The notes under the pieces: model-generated
What the model saw: the letters and a program-made list of their open reading frames with translations, nothing else
What the model was told of the DNA's origin: nothing
The model's database searches: none
Source: a virus
Length of the DNA: 50,491 nt
Virus record (IMG/VR): IMGVR_UViG_3300042402_002333
Span: 1-50,491 of that record
Direction: 5' to 3' (one strand)
Shown: positions 20,101 through 26,789 of the stretch, piece after piece
Layout of the letters: the number at the start of each line of letters is the position of its first letter
Numbering within the stretch: position 1 is the stretch's first letter
Position numbers and translations under genes: made by a program

Positions 20101-22894
20101 AAACAAATCCAGAACTAATTGGTGCTGTGGTGCTGACATTGTCACGCACATACACAAATGTGTCTGAATACAAATTGTTATCAAACACAATATCTCCCAC
20201 ATTTGTTAACGTGAGATATTTGAGTGTTAACTGCAATACTGGATCTGTGATTCCTGATCCGGTAGCATAACTAAACAATTTTGTGCCAGCAAATGTTGAA
20301 CTTGGGTATGTGGTTTTGTTTGCCAAACTTACGCCGTTTGCATCAAATATATCAAACAATGGTGCCTGTTGTATTGCGGTTTTTTGTTGTGCTTCTAACC
20401 AATTTACCCCATCATACCAGTAAGTAACACCAGTTTGTGAACCGCCAAGACATACTGTGTTTTGATTGGTTAAAATTTCTCCGTCAACTGCTTCTACCAA
20501 ATTTATAATTGGTTGTGTAATTAACGGCGCTACAGTATCTGGTACAATAAAATTCACTACATAAATTTTGCTGCGTACAACTGGATCTGTATCAGCCGCA
20601 AATACCACACGACTACCATTGACAAATGTATAATCATTCACTGAATAGCCATTGCTGCCTTCTATATTACTAAACGCATCAGTTTCCGTAAAGTCAATAA
20701 TATCTACTGGTTGTTTGGCATCTGTGCCCATGTCATACAATCTAATCCCACCACGGAATTGTATAATTGGACGCTTGCCTTTTTTATCGTTATCAATTAC
20801 AATTGGAGTATCGTTATATGCACCAGTGGCATTAAGTACATCAATATGGAACCAACGATTACTACGGCTCCAAGCATTTAGATCAGGACTATCTCGATTG
20901 ATAGTAAAGTAATCAATATCATTTGCAGAAGCATAGTCTTCTGGAGTAATATAATTTTCTACAGGCAACAACTCTATTGCAGTGCCCACTCCACTTACAT
21001 AGTATTGTGGGTTTTGACTAGCAGTTGCAGTCATAGTGCCATTGGCCGAAGTTAGTGTTAATGCTGGACCATTTTTAGTTACACTTACTTTGAATTGACT
21101 ACTGCTAAAAATTGTGTGAACATAATATGTCACGCCAGTGCTGACTCCGCCAAACACGGTGCCAGTAAAAATAACTTCTTGTCCAACAATCATTCCTGCT
21201 GTAGATTCTGTGGTAATAAGATTAATACCTGATGCAGTGTTTGTACAAATAAAAGCAAAAGACCCTGTAGCATAACTAGCTGGCGATACATTGCCTAAAA
21301 ATTGAACTTTTAGTCCATTGGTGAATACTACACCATTTGGACTGGTATAAGCAGTTTTTCCTACAATGTCTTCTACATAAATTGTGCTGTCGTTGCTTTG
21401 TTCAACCAGTCGTATAGTTCCAAATATTTCTGGGTCAGTACCATCCTGGTAATACAATGTATCCAGCTTGGCAGTAAGCACTGGCATTTCAATGATATAA
21501 CCAGCTTGATTTTTATACCACTGTGTGCTGGCATACTCTGTGCCATACCGTATGGTCCATTTTTCCAAGTTGTTTATGGGTTGTATGCTGCCTAATGAAA
21601 GGTATGTATAGTCACCAACTGTAACATAACTGATGCGCCAAACGTTATAGTAGTCCGTGGCCGGATCACCATAAGAGTTAGCAAATACCAGTGTCCGTGT
21701 GTTAAGTCCGGTAATTCCATCTATGCCGCCATATGTGGCAATAAACTGGTCAAGTCTGGCGCCGTCTATATCTTCAAAACTCAAATTACTAACAAGATCC
21801 ACAGTGCCAATGCTGGTAAGATAGTAAAAGAAATCTTGTGTTGTTTTTTGCGGTACGTTAAAATTTATTGTACCAAGGTCAATGCCATTGTCAGTAACAC
21901 CATACACTGATCTAGAACTTACGTTTGGAGTAACAGGATTTTCGCCGCTGATACCTGGATCGGTTTGAATCCAAAATCCTGGACCATCTCCTGGTTCGGC
22001 ATCAATGATGCTAATGGTGCCTGTCATGAGACTTTGATTTTGACAAGAATAATACAGAATGTCAGGTGCATCTTGAGGCACAACAAATGTCACTGTGCCA
22101 ACTGTTGATCCATTGCGTGTTACACCTAAGTTGTAGGCATCACCTGTGCCTGTAGTGGCAGTAGTTTTAATCCAGAATGGAAAATCACCTTGCAGAAACA
22201 AGTTAAATGTATATGTGTTGCCGCGAATCAAAGTGATAGTAGCATTAGGGTTGTTGTCAATGTTGTAACTGGTAACATTGGTACGTGTGACTTTGTAGTT
22301 GACAGTTTCTTTGTTGTTTTGTGCTACTTGGAATGTGTAGTTACCACCACGCACTAAATTTATTGTGGGATTGTTTCCAGTTATTCCTGAAAATGTGTAA
22401 ACTCCATTGGCTCTATTCACAACAAAATTTTGACTCAGCGGCACACCAGGTGATTGCACAGTAACCACATCGGGTCCATTGGGTACCCAATAGTATTGAC
22501 TGAAGTTTACAAATGTATCAAAATCAATGAATGGATCAAATGTATAGTAATCGCTAGTGTATAGTCGGCTGGGTTGGGTTGATGGACTACCTTGATATAC
22601 CAATGTATCAGTTATGCCTGGATACGTAATAACATCTATTATTTTGTTATTGTCTGCAGGATCAATACTAATAACACCTGGCTCAAGTTGATAGTCCGAG
22701 CGAGTTTTGTCGGGCTCAATCACATACTTGTCGTTGGGGTTTACACCTGGGCCAACTGTGCGGCCAATATAGCCTTGGGTCTTTTTAAACTTTGGTTCTT
22801 GAATCAACTGATCCAGTGTAGCAGCCAAAAACTGCTTGTTGGCGTCAGTCTGAAAAATCTCAGGAAGAAAATCTACACTGCGTACTGTTGCCAT
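8135..22894 (-). CDS. Giant 4919-residue virion structural protein
   Basis: A single uninterrupted frame covers 14.8 kb. The N-terminus (FLPEIFQTDANKQFLAATLD) matches what I remember of very large structural proteins in T4-like aquatic phages. Residues about 175-300 hold two or three cupredoxin-like strand blocks (TLIRGNTYTFNLF). Between about 2330 and 3130 there are at least five FG-GAP-like blades, such as GEFGYSVAMSLDERWLYVGA and GQFGYSVAVNDTALNLVVGS, implying a beta-propeller interrupted by insertions. Two other short modules occur twice: LTSANGTM near residues 618 and 4068, and VGxTYTI(V/A)SVG near 2995 and 4797. Residues near 3800-3866 hold paired GTGY/GSGY strands. The ATG overlaps the gp6 stop (TAATG), so it is made together with a baseplate wedge protein. 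It could be a baseplate-attached fibre or the functional replacement of gp7/gp10; that is inference. Confidence 0.8.
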   Translation of the reverse strand: MATVRSVDFLPEIFQTDANKQFLAATLDQLIQEPKFKKTQGYIGRTVGPGVNPNDKYVIEPDKTRSDYQLEPGVISIDPADNNKIIDVITYPGITDTLVYQGSPSTQPSRLYTSDYYTFDPFIDFDTFVNFSQYYWVPNGPDVVTVQSPGVPLSQNFVVNRANGVYTFSGITGNNPTINLVRGGNYTFQVAQNNKETVNYKVTRTNVTSYNIDNNPNATITLIRGNTYTFNLFLQGDFPFWIKTTATTGTGDAYNLGVTRNGSTVGTVTFVVPQDAPDILYYSCQNQSLMTGTISIIDAEPGDGPGFWIQTDPGISGENPVTPNVSSRSVYGVTDNGIDLGTINFNVPQKTTQDFFYYLTSIGTVDLVSNLSFEDIDGARLDQFIATYGGIDGITGLNTRTLVFANSYGDPATDYYNVWRISYVTVGDYTYLSLGSIQPINNLEKWTIRYGTEYASTQWYKNQAGYIIEMPVLTAKLDTLYYQDGTDPEIFGTIRLVEQSNDSTIYVEDIVGKTAYTSPNGVVFTNGLKVQFLGNVSPASYATGSFAFICTNTASGINLITTESTAGMIVGQEVIFTGTVFGGVSTGVTYYVHTIFSSSQFKVSVTKNGPALTLTSANGTMTATASQNPQYYVSGVGTAIELLPVENYITPEDYASANDIDYFTINRDSPDLNAWSRSNRWFHIDVLNATGAYNDTPIVIDNDKKGKRPIIQFRGGIRLYDMGTDAKQPVDIIDFTETDAFSNIEGSNGYSVNDYTFVNGSRVVFAADTDPVVRSKIYVVNFIVPDTVAPLITQPIINLVEAVDGEILTNQNTVCLGGSQTGVTYWYDGVNWLEAQQKTAIQQAPLFDIFDANGVSLANKTTYPSSTFAGTKLFSYATGSGITDPVLQLTLKYLTLTNVGDIVFDNNLYSDTFVYVRDNVSTTAPISSGFVYEYASRTVYERLIGWQTAAVPTLMRQQFKFVYNLQSLQLDVAVQSNAVTTVPSVKVFVGSIFQDPGTYTVATTANTTTITFSTVHLVGDVIEVEVLSDQVSQVAFYQVPLNLNNNPLNADSPSFTLGTLRTHYDSICQNLTTFSGAINGANNTRDLGNIIPYGQIILQQSSPLTLAGYFMRSQQYNIFGALEYNSREYQKYKNQMLEAVTRQTIQYETASQVLDTVIAEITLGRTSSNPFYWSDMLPASAVFTTTTYTVSYTTSQVFDTVQVYNYTSSNYLGMNVYVNDEILTRDLEYTVATDGPRIDILIELAIGDVVSLQEYTTTYGTYVPNTPSKMGLYPAWRPAIIPVKTSTGEQLVILGHDGSQTPIFGDIRDEVLLEFETRIYNNIKLDGNPVPLDVADVLPGQFRNTGYSSSEINTILETNFLTYVGWNKLNYNEQNYSVSNPFTYNYSSSTNKLNGGTLLGAWRGIYRYFYDTQQPELTPWEMLGFSVQPDWWEITYGPAPYTSDNMNLWDDLELGLVRDPVGAYTLLAYARPGLTSVLPTDTAGDLLAPLESVVGGYNSQMFQKSWVPGDGGPTEASWWNSSDYPFAVMRLLALTRPAKFFALLADRDLYKYSTEFDQYLYNGRYRLDANGVQVYGDGTSKASYINWIVDYNRITGTNSTVALEKDLQNLDVRLCYRMASFSDKQYLKIYTEKSSPNSTNASLQIPPESYQLLVYKNQPFDRLIYSSVVIQVVDGGYAVFGYSTARPYFNTFTSIPVGQFETYSVADKTIQVPANYTDTITQIPYGFVFTTESAVANFLLSYGKFLESQGFEFTNQTNGYLMTWSQMVYEFIYWSQQGWGNGSLINLNPLAIGLSVFKEQAVVDNITSQTAEHVILDQNRKDFPTRDLNIVRVNNNFSIQPLNNQSLSFIDMRYTSFESMIVLNNASLFGDLIFEPITGARQSRLYLSGTTSTEWDGSVNAQGFILNQNNIPTWTGLKTYAKGEIVTYKGAYWSAATIVQPSTKFNYNDWNQSDYTFIEQGLLANLANKADQLSNSYDINSANLIADNDLLSYGLIGFRPRQYMAALNLDDVSQLNIYREFLGTKGTKNSIDLFGQAKFNKEVADYKVYENWAIQRGVYGANANRSFFDLRLNRALLSSNPSLVQVVVPNEPSTADQQILLSDVWKSSFPLTTPALLPTTTTLPTDISLPSAGYVNIDDVDITVFELDDPANLNANINSIIVGTIIWVAKVNNYDWAIYRAEAVPGTIQHVCDNLNGTSRVIFSGQHGLSTGDQLIIRFFDTEVNGVYKILSVPNITTVNIALDLEGDRTVVDGTGIGFTLKTMRVEQASDVLNLPYAQQIFPGAKVWVDDDGSGVWEVLEKQNPFTDRLILAPVLLDASEQYGASVAQATDLSALFVGSSRYGFGSGTAKGGIYLYVRSDAATYVPISPINDQDTVLTLNTTGLRGYGNAVDAGSQTFAVGGASASLGPGAQADNGYAVVLWRDPTSGAVNTSPWIQSQLLTLPGTTTTTTPGAGEFGYSVAMSLDERWLYVGAPGLNTVYAYGQVQWNNQFLQYRADGVSNTADISNNIQINNANQIVVTKNGAVLILTTDYTVNASFTTVTFTSVPVANDVINISRLFFKAFTASGATYSLSPYLFTVDNIYSFSVTVDSVLQRLNIDYTYSAGTLTFYNVPTPGAAIGVTSQYYYELAGTITPSVAVIAGARFGTSVQCSTDGRQVIIGCSNATVNTLVEAGSVYVVDRNVQKFIRQDDSSNTYTVLGTVAAPVSVLVNNVFLTNQTDSIVGADNTFSVSGNNITINKDLFVGDVIEIEINQFVQQQLITENTIAEYTNYGQSLDLCPYNCSLYVGAPQDSSIVWKGGVVERSVNQARSYGTITATLAPTSLTAGQTLRVNNVDITVPASPNNTVTGLAAAINGGEAGTNSGAPNATAVVSATGYLTIFVTNTDAAPVGNKLQVAPGSTGTVFADLGFETFAYTQTISSPRPTEFGQFGYSVAVNDTALNLVVGSPKGTLYSPMVFDYNSTTEKANTTFDGNSTAFFSSVSMVLGTAAAGSFVVGRQYTIVSVGTTDFTAIGAISNGVGIRFTATGSGSGTGTASYYITRSLTQSGAVYTYDYLPSNSLSVANPGKFVFGQQVETNTVSYLDQFGYAVSYNSGILVTTAPGEDFEDSTLGNFGAAYIFENPTRRLAWEPITVQQPVVDIRLLTSVYMYDRISSAKSQFFDFFDPLQGKVLGAAQENIDFISAIDPASYNVGPVNNRGDTWSTAHVGEVWWNISTVRFINPNQDNPTYASRRWGQVFPGSRVDVYQWISSTVPPANYIGVGTPYTTTSYVVSSRLNQSGTFVTEYYFWVRGITETASQLGKTLSVATVASYIQEPKASGISYIAPINSSTIAIYNALDYIVAADTIISVEFDQVLTDANVHTEYELIAQGQDDAFLSDNLYRKLQDSFCGVDTFGNQVPDIGLNYAQRYGVQFRPRQSMFVDRFLALKNYIQRANDVFALYPITESRSFALLNSAEPEPSAASSEWNLRVANLEILGFQNIYAVPLGYKYLVVTNSLNRGLWTINEVQTTATDPSVRELVLSRVQNYDTRQYWSYVNWYKPGYNSSSTIVTEVPNYATLATLSVAIGSSVKVTANTQGKFEIYLRTDTGWDRVGLEDGTIEISAEIYDYALGRFGFDVEVFDAQYFDQEPVIETRKIIQAINEELFIDDLKIERNQSLTLMFNFILSEFLAPEWLIKTSLIDVQHKVRDLVPYQNYIRDNQDFVSDYLQEVKPYHVQVREFNLTYDGADDYSGSLTDFDLPAYYDTNLTVPQYVSPILLPYQHATAQAFNTLSDTAPNSTLWPTWPYSQWFDNYLLHVDSITVTNQGTGYTIAPTVLIVPAEGDTGSGAEATAVLNSSGNIVSITLINGGSGYRSTPTVVFDGGNGTGVAAYPQMDNGLVRSFRTVLKYDRYQYQTSVLTWSPDGTYENGTLVRYDDRVWQADSADGSSAVIGPVFNLEDWTLIDAATLSGVNRTMGFYVPGVNELGLDLQLLVNGTSYPGVQVWGDYFLGSAPASPTLVCTATNATTNEITCVQTVRLSLNDPIRFYGNVFGGIVAGTVYYVNGIVDATHFTVALAPDGLAVSLTSANGTMIADVPEPIDATYASSFTDQYLGLRPTDINVDGGEFIGPYEGYAPEELVNGSEYDTLDFRVYTRPGADWTGRGHGFAIGSYNYVYNNSALDWSSLVQNPVNIEVSNVTTDTDLTPDVDYVADWETQTITAIPGGGITTGDVINIAAYEMGGGNQLFRGNYTGSEAGNSVVIPVNADEIYELVLFVNGMNVAGATWTAYAESEVWDYQNTYPQQIIVNNSGLYYRALQTVPPGILLNNALYWDEFVPTTQSLVTLPVTYGVGDGVSITAMGFENPQHSWSTATTQYHIVTESDVLTNSINLDNSMQGTNVANIVVTVNGKRLQPPEGIEWTGDGTSSSFGLPQRGGGYPQSAINAYTDIQVWVDNVLQVQNYGSVIGNYYVTNYDGSNTPGRQVVFFTPPVDGAEILISVNTIAQYTVAVGSPNKLILIPLLNQGDQLAITSWNDTSQQDPLTLVFIGPVTTGLTLVEPYDSTGYDYPGVANDTSGSFDFSLGIAIPDNDFNLGREGLIADRLWVTLDGNRLYAGVDYAVEGQYLILGSGIIGSAQVLAVTEFTQSIVPDAMAFRLFQDMRGVQTTFRITTTTTTTLAQAVSETADIIYVIDAAALSEPTLSAGIFGVVTINGERILYRVRDLATNSISGLQRGTAGTAASAHSADAEVYDMGIGNRQPQVDQNYIVSDTSTGDGSTTIFYAPTIEFDLTDSSFEINSIEVYVGGSRARVGYYAGQFVIGQTYTIASVGNTNWNAIGLPSNVYPLPGVVFTATGVGTGTGIAGDSLASNYFQETDYAPLAIQFITANDLLAPGAGVEVVILQRRGVTWYAPGVSTPSDGRPLQLTETNAARFLRGL

Positions 22895-25800
22895 TAAATT
22901 ACTCCGCTACCAGGTGCAGTACGCAAGTTGGTACTAGTCAATGCATCAATGACAATAATATTGTCAATGGTAGCGCCATTGACAAATATTTCACTAGGCT
23001 CTGCTCTTACTTCGTACATGTCGCCAAAGTATTTTTGTGTGTCTAATGGCACTAATACCACCGAACTGATAATACTTCCAAGGTATCTGTGCAGGTATGC
23101 TGCCAGCTCTGAGAAATAAAAAGTATCACCAAACCCCCATTTGTCAATGCTGAAATATTCATTCATGGCCGCAAGTACAGAACTTTGTATCTCGCTGGTG
23201 CTGGCTGTGGAATTTTGAGCACGAATAACTTTGATTGTGGCTTGCAATGACTGGGCTGCTTTAGGCCCAAACAATGGTTTGAACACTACAGAATTTAAAA
23301 TAATGTTATCACTTAGCATTTTGTATTCATTAAGATTTTGATACTCTGTACTGAGTTCATCAATGGTTGGCATGTCTGGTTCCAACACAGTGCCAGTGGT
23401 ATCTTTAATCCAATTTTGGTATGCAGTGTAATATGCCTGTGTTACAACATACAAGTCAATGATATTGGTAGTGCCTGGATCAATTCTATTGGTCAATGGT
23501 GAATTGTGGCGATACTGAAAGTACAGTGCCTGACGTCCTGTTCTGGCAATCCATTCGCCTTCTGCATTTTGAGTTATAACTCTTACACCTGCGGTGTTAA
23601 CAGTCAATGTAAAAAATAGTTCGTCGCTGTAAGCATAAAACACTTGCCCCGGTGAGTATTGAAACTTAACCAATTCAATACTGTCGTAGGTGGGATAATC
23701 TGAATTTACCACTCCTGGGTCAACCAACAAATATCTTTGCAAATTGTCAAAATCAACAGTCCGTTGCAAAAACACCAATTTAAGATTAGGAGTAACTGTT
23801 GGAGCAACAATCTCATTAAAGAAGTCTGGGTTGTCTGGCACACCGTCTGAGTCAGAATCTCTATAGCTGATTAACACTTGAAAATCATCAACATAGCCAT
23901 CAGACTCTACTGGTTGGCCAATAATTGTGGTGTAGATGTCACCGGGCAATGGCGATGAGCTGTCTGGCTTGGTGTTTACTGCTAACACGTTGATAAAATC
24001 TTTAATTGTGGTACCTGTACGGCTGTCGTAAATCTTTTGATTGCCATAAAAGAAAAATCTTGTTTGCAATACTGATCCAAAGTAATAGGCAAGACCTCGA
24101 TATGTGATTGTGTATTTGTTGTCCACAGCCACAAACTGCACCATCCAACTGGCATCTAAATTTTGTCCAGATGTATTACCTGCATAAGTTTGGCTCCAGG
24201 TTGCATCAGCGTTCAAATTGGTACTGGTAATAATGTACCATGTACCGGCAGTACCTGTGATTGAGCCGTTGTTGTCATATCCGAGACCAAAATTTCTATA
24301 CAACAAAATTTGTTGTGTCATTTCTTCACGAATAGTGGTACTTAGGTCAGTAAGAAACACAGGAATGATACTGTCTACAACTGCCCCAGTAGGCACAAAG
24401 TTGTTGAGTGCTACCGGACCTTGGCCATTAGTTAAATTGCCAACTCCATCGTTACTACCATCACCTACTACTGTAAGCGGACTAGCCCAAATTTCCAAAT
24501 GGTCTTCTGGTCTAGTTGGTAAACCAGCTTTTAATCTATTGTTAGCATCAAAGTAATATGGTTGTCCGTTAATGACTGGAGGTATAAATTTAATTAAACT
24601 TTTTTGCACCACATACTTGAATACAGTGCTGCTAGAAGTTCCAACCATGACTGGGACACCTAGTGCATTTTGAAAATATCCAGTGGTTTCATTCGCCAGT
24701 GTTGTGCTCTGATGCCAGGTGCTAAGTGCGGTAACACCAGTGTTCACAGTTATTCTTGGAAAGTTGGCGTAGTAAAATTGTTTGAAAGTAGCACCAGCAA
24801 TAGCAGGTTGCACTGTGTTAGTAATAAGATCAGCTATTTCGTTACGATTGGTCCAGGCAAACAAACTGCTAGGAAGAATGTTGTTCTCCCATATGGCACC
24901 ATCGCTAGAGAATGTATTGGTTGATGAATATTTGCCTGTGTTGTCTACCAAATCCAAATAACGACTAGTACCTATTGAGGCACGGTTTACTGCTTTTGAT
25001 TTGATAATAGAATTGTAAAGAGTAAACGGAAACAAGTTATAGTCTTCACCGTTGACCATGCGATTCTGTGTATAGTATCTAGCAGGCGCACGTTGTTTGA
25101 TAGCATCAATGCTTTCGCGACTTTGTGCATTGCTTACAGGTTGTGTGATACCACAAGTAAAAGTAATTGTTTGCAGATTACCATTGCGGTCAATGTAACT
25201 GATGGGCAATACCACGTTTTGCATTTCAGCAGGATTGATAATGTATTGCAAACCGTTTGAAGCACGAACATACGCACGGAAGATGCCAACTGGGATCTCA
25301 GAGAATACCCCATCACCAAACACCATGGTAATCTGATCATTGGTTCTGCTGGTCACAGAAAATATTGGTCTTAGTGTTGCAGTTTGTTCTGCAGCCGCTG
25401 AATAAATGTTTTCAGTAAATGTCCATTCTCGACTGACACTACCCACATTATCTAATTGGAATAACCAACGATCTTCGTTGTTAACACCATCAATGTTGAT
25501 GTTTACTGTGCGGTTGGCAATACGTTCGGCCAAGTTAAAATCTTGATTTTGCAATACGCCTTGTTTGAAAAAGAAGAAAAATCCATTGTTAGCACTTTGG
25601 TATCCTAACTTATCATTGCGATACAATATATTGAATGTGGCATTGGGTTTTGGACTTGGCTCATAAATGTAGTCTCGGCCAGCCGTGGATGACGTTGTAG
25701 CTTCAAAAGGCATATTAACTCCATCTACTGTAGCAGTGTACGGAATCACTGGCAAGAATCCTGGCACTAAGTTAATGCCATATTCATTAGTATCAACACC

Positions 25801-26340
25801 TAAAATAGTTTGGCGGTTTGCAGGTCGGCCAATCTTTTGACTGCTGACCAGCGATGAATTAACAATAGCATTCCATTGTTCTAGCCAGTCAAAGTTTGTG
25901 GGATCAGCCCAGTTAACTGTGACGTTGGCTAGATTAACTCCGTTGTAATCCACAACATTTTCTGTTGTGGTTACTGAGAATGCTTTGAGCAAGCCTTGAG
26001 CTGCGGTATTGCGTTTGGCAGTATAGCTAACAAGATTGGCCAACCGTGTGACTGAATCTCTGCGTTCTGCTGTGTCTAAGTAATTTTCACGAGTATTTAG
26101 GTCAGTGCGGAAGGCAAGTGCTTGGCCCATAAACGCAATAACGTCTAGCAAAGCAATGTATTCTGATGACTCAATATAGTCATTGAACGTTTCTGGATAG
26201 TACAAACGCAGATAATCGGTGAAACTCTTACGTAGAGTTTCAAAGTCATAACTTTGGAAGTCTGCTTCGCGATAGGTTTGATAGATTTGTTTCCAATCTT
26301 CTACACCAAATATCGCTGTTTGTCTAGTGGTTTTTGCCAT
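22894..26340 (-). CDS. gp6: Baseplate wedge protein gp6-like
   Basis: The 1148-residue protein starts with VEDWKQIYQTYREADFQSYD, followed by TLRKSFTDYLRLYYPETFND and IALLDVIAFMGQALAFRTDL. This segment, with ENYLDTAERRDSVTRLA after it, is the hallmark of T4 gp6/phage Baseplate_J-type wedge proteins. T4 gp6 has 660 residues, so this version carries nearly 500 extra residues, mostly beta-rich insertions in the second half. The C-terminal part has QSLQATIKVIRAQNS and the helix pair leading to WGFGDTFYFSELAAYLHRYL, which fits the baseplate wedge core. gp6 dimers join neighbouring wedges into the baseplate ring. The gene has an AAGG ribosome site ten bases before the ATG and a CATAAATA late box upstream, and follows gp25, the same neighbour as in other myoviruses. 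Confidence 0.87.
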   Translation of the reverse strand: MAKTTRQTAIFGVEDWKQIYQTYREADFQSYDFETLRKSFTDYLRLYYPETFNDYIESSEYIALLDVIAFMGQALAFRTDLNTRENYLDTAERRDSVTRLANLVSYTAKRNTAAQGLLKAFSVTTTENVVDYNGVNLANVTVNWADPTNFDWLEQWNAIVNSSLVSSQKIGRPANRQTILGVDTNEYGINLVPGFLPVIPYTATVDGVNMPFEATTSSTAGRDYIYEPSPKPNATFNILYRNDKLGYQSANNGFFFFFKQGVLQNQDFNLAERIANRTVNINIDGVNNEDRWLFQLDNVGSVSREWTFTENIYSAAAEQTATLRPIFSVTSRTNDQITMVFGDGVFSEIPVGIFRAYVRASNGLQYIINPAEMQNVVLPISYIDRNGNLQTITFTCGITQPVSNAQSRESIDAIKQRAPARYYTQNRMVNGEDYNLFPFTLYNSIIKSKAVNRASIGTSRYLDLVDNTGKYSSTNTFSSDGAIWENNILPSSLFAWTNRNEIADLITNTVQPAIAGATFKQFYYANFPRITVNTGVTALSTWHQSTTLANETTGYFQNALGVPVMVGTSSSTVFKYVVQKSLIKFIPPVINGQPYYFDANNRLKAGLPTRPEDHLEIWASPLTVVGDGSNDGVGNLTNGQGPVALNNFVPTGAVVDSIIPVFLTDLSTTIREEMTQQILLYRNFGLGYDNNGSITGTAGTWYIITSTNLNADATWSQTYAGNTSGQNLDASWMVQFVAVDNKYTITYRGLAYYFGSVLQTRFFFYGNQKIYDSRTGTTIKDFINVLAVNTKPDSSSPLPGDIYTTIIGQPVESDGYVDDFQVLISYRDSDSDGVPDNPDFFNEIVAPTVTPNLKLVFLQRTVDFDNLQRYLLVDPGVVNSDYPTYDSIELVKFQYSPGQVFYAYSDELFFTLTVNTAGVRVITQNAEGEWIARTGRQALYFQYRHNSPLTNRIDPGTTNIIDLYVVTQAYYTAYQNWIKDTTGTVLEPDMPTIDELSTEYQNLNEYKMLSDNIILNSVVFKPLFGPKAAQSLQATIKVIRAQNSTASTSEIQSSVLAAMNEYFSIDKWGFGDTFYFSELAAYLHRYLGSIISSVVLVPLDTQKYFGDMYEVRAEPSEIFVNGATIDNIIVIDALTSTNLRTAPGSGVI

Positions 26341-26398
26341 TGCGTCTGGGCCTTGTGTTCTTTATCTGTTATTTATGTAGATAAAAAACGGCGTAGTT
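26341..26398 (-). promoter_or_regulatory. Late promoter of gp6 with upstream CGCCGTTTTTT element
   Basis: On the minus strand, CATAAATAA lies at 26377-26369 and is preceded at 26398-26389 by AACTACGCCG followed by TTTTTT. The same arrangement with the same 13-base distance from CCG to TAAATA occurs upstream of the 438-aa gene (34591-34562). The 56-base gap between gp25 and gp6 holds nothing else but an AAGG ribosome site at 26354-26351. Confidence 0.6.
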
Positions 26399-26771
26399 AT
26401 ACATAGCTAGCCGAACGGCTGACTTGATTGAAGAATACATTCAGTATTTCGGCGTTGACTCCGCCCACAGTCTGTATTTCTAATTCAATCAGCATGCCAT
26501 TTTCTTGTGGGTACACATTGATGTTGCTGATGAACACTCTAGGATCGCCGCCGGCCACTCGTTGCACTTCATTAATAATGCCTTGTTGCACAGCATCAAC
26601 TTGATTTTCAAACAGATAATTCCACAACACTGTGCCATACTCTGGACGGCCGGGCAGTTGGCCTTGACGAATGTTAAACGCATTCAAGAGATCACGTTTG
26701 ACCAATTCAAAATCCACTAGTGTAAATTTTTTGTATTGATTCTGTGTGTTAAAGCCAACAAAGGTAGTCAT
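26397..26771 (-). CDS. gp25: Baseplate wedge protein gp25
   Basis: The 124-residue protein matches the gp25-like/lysozyme-fold wedge family by length (T4 gp25 has 132) and by its core: DLLNAFNIRQGQLPGRPEYG, LWNYLFENQ, and the C-terminal NGMLIELEIQTVGG. The GRPEYGT segment and the (L)FE element are the family's most conserved parts; the EPR-type core seen in T6SS relatives is represented by the LFENQ region. gp25 joins the gp6 wedge and the tail sheath initiation site, and its homologue is also part of type VI secretion baseplates. It precedes gp6, with a late-type TAAATAAATA sequence immediately before the ATG and no clear Shine-Dalgarno. Identification is strong. Confidence 0.9.
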   Translation of the reverse strand: MTTFVGFNTQNQYKKFTLVDFELVKRDLLNAFNIRQGQLPGRPEYGTVLWNYLFENQVDAVQQGIINEVQRVAGGDPRVFISNINVYPQENGMLIELEIQTVGGVNAEILNVFFNQVSRSASYV

Positions 26772-26789
26772 GACTATATTTATTTAAAA

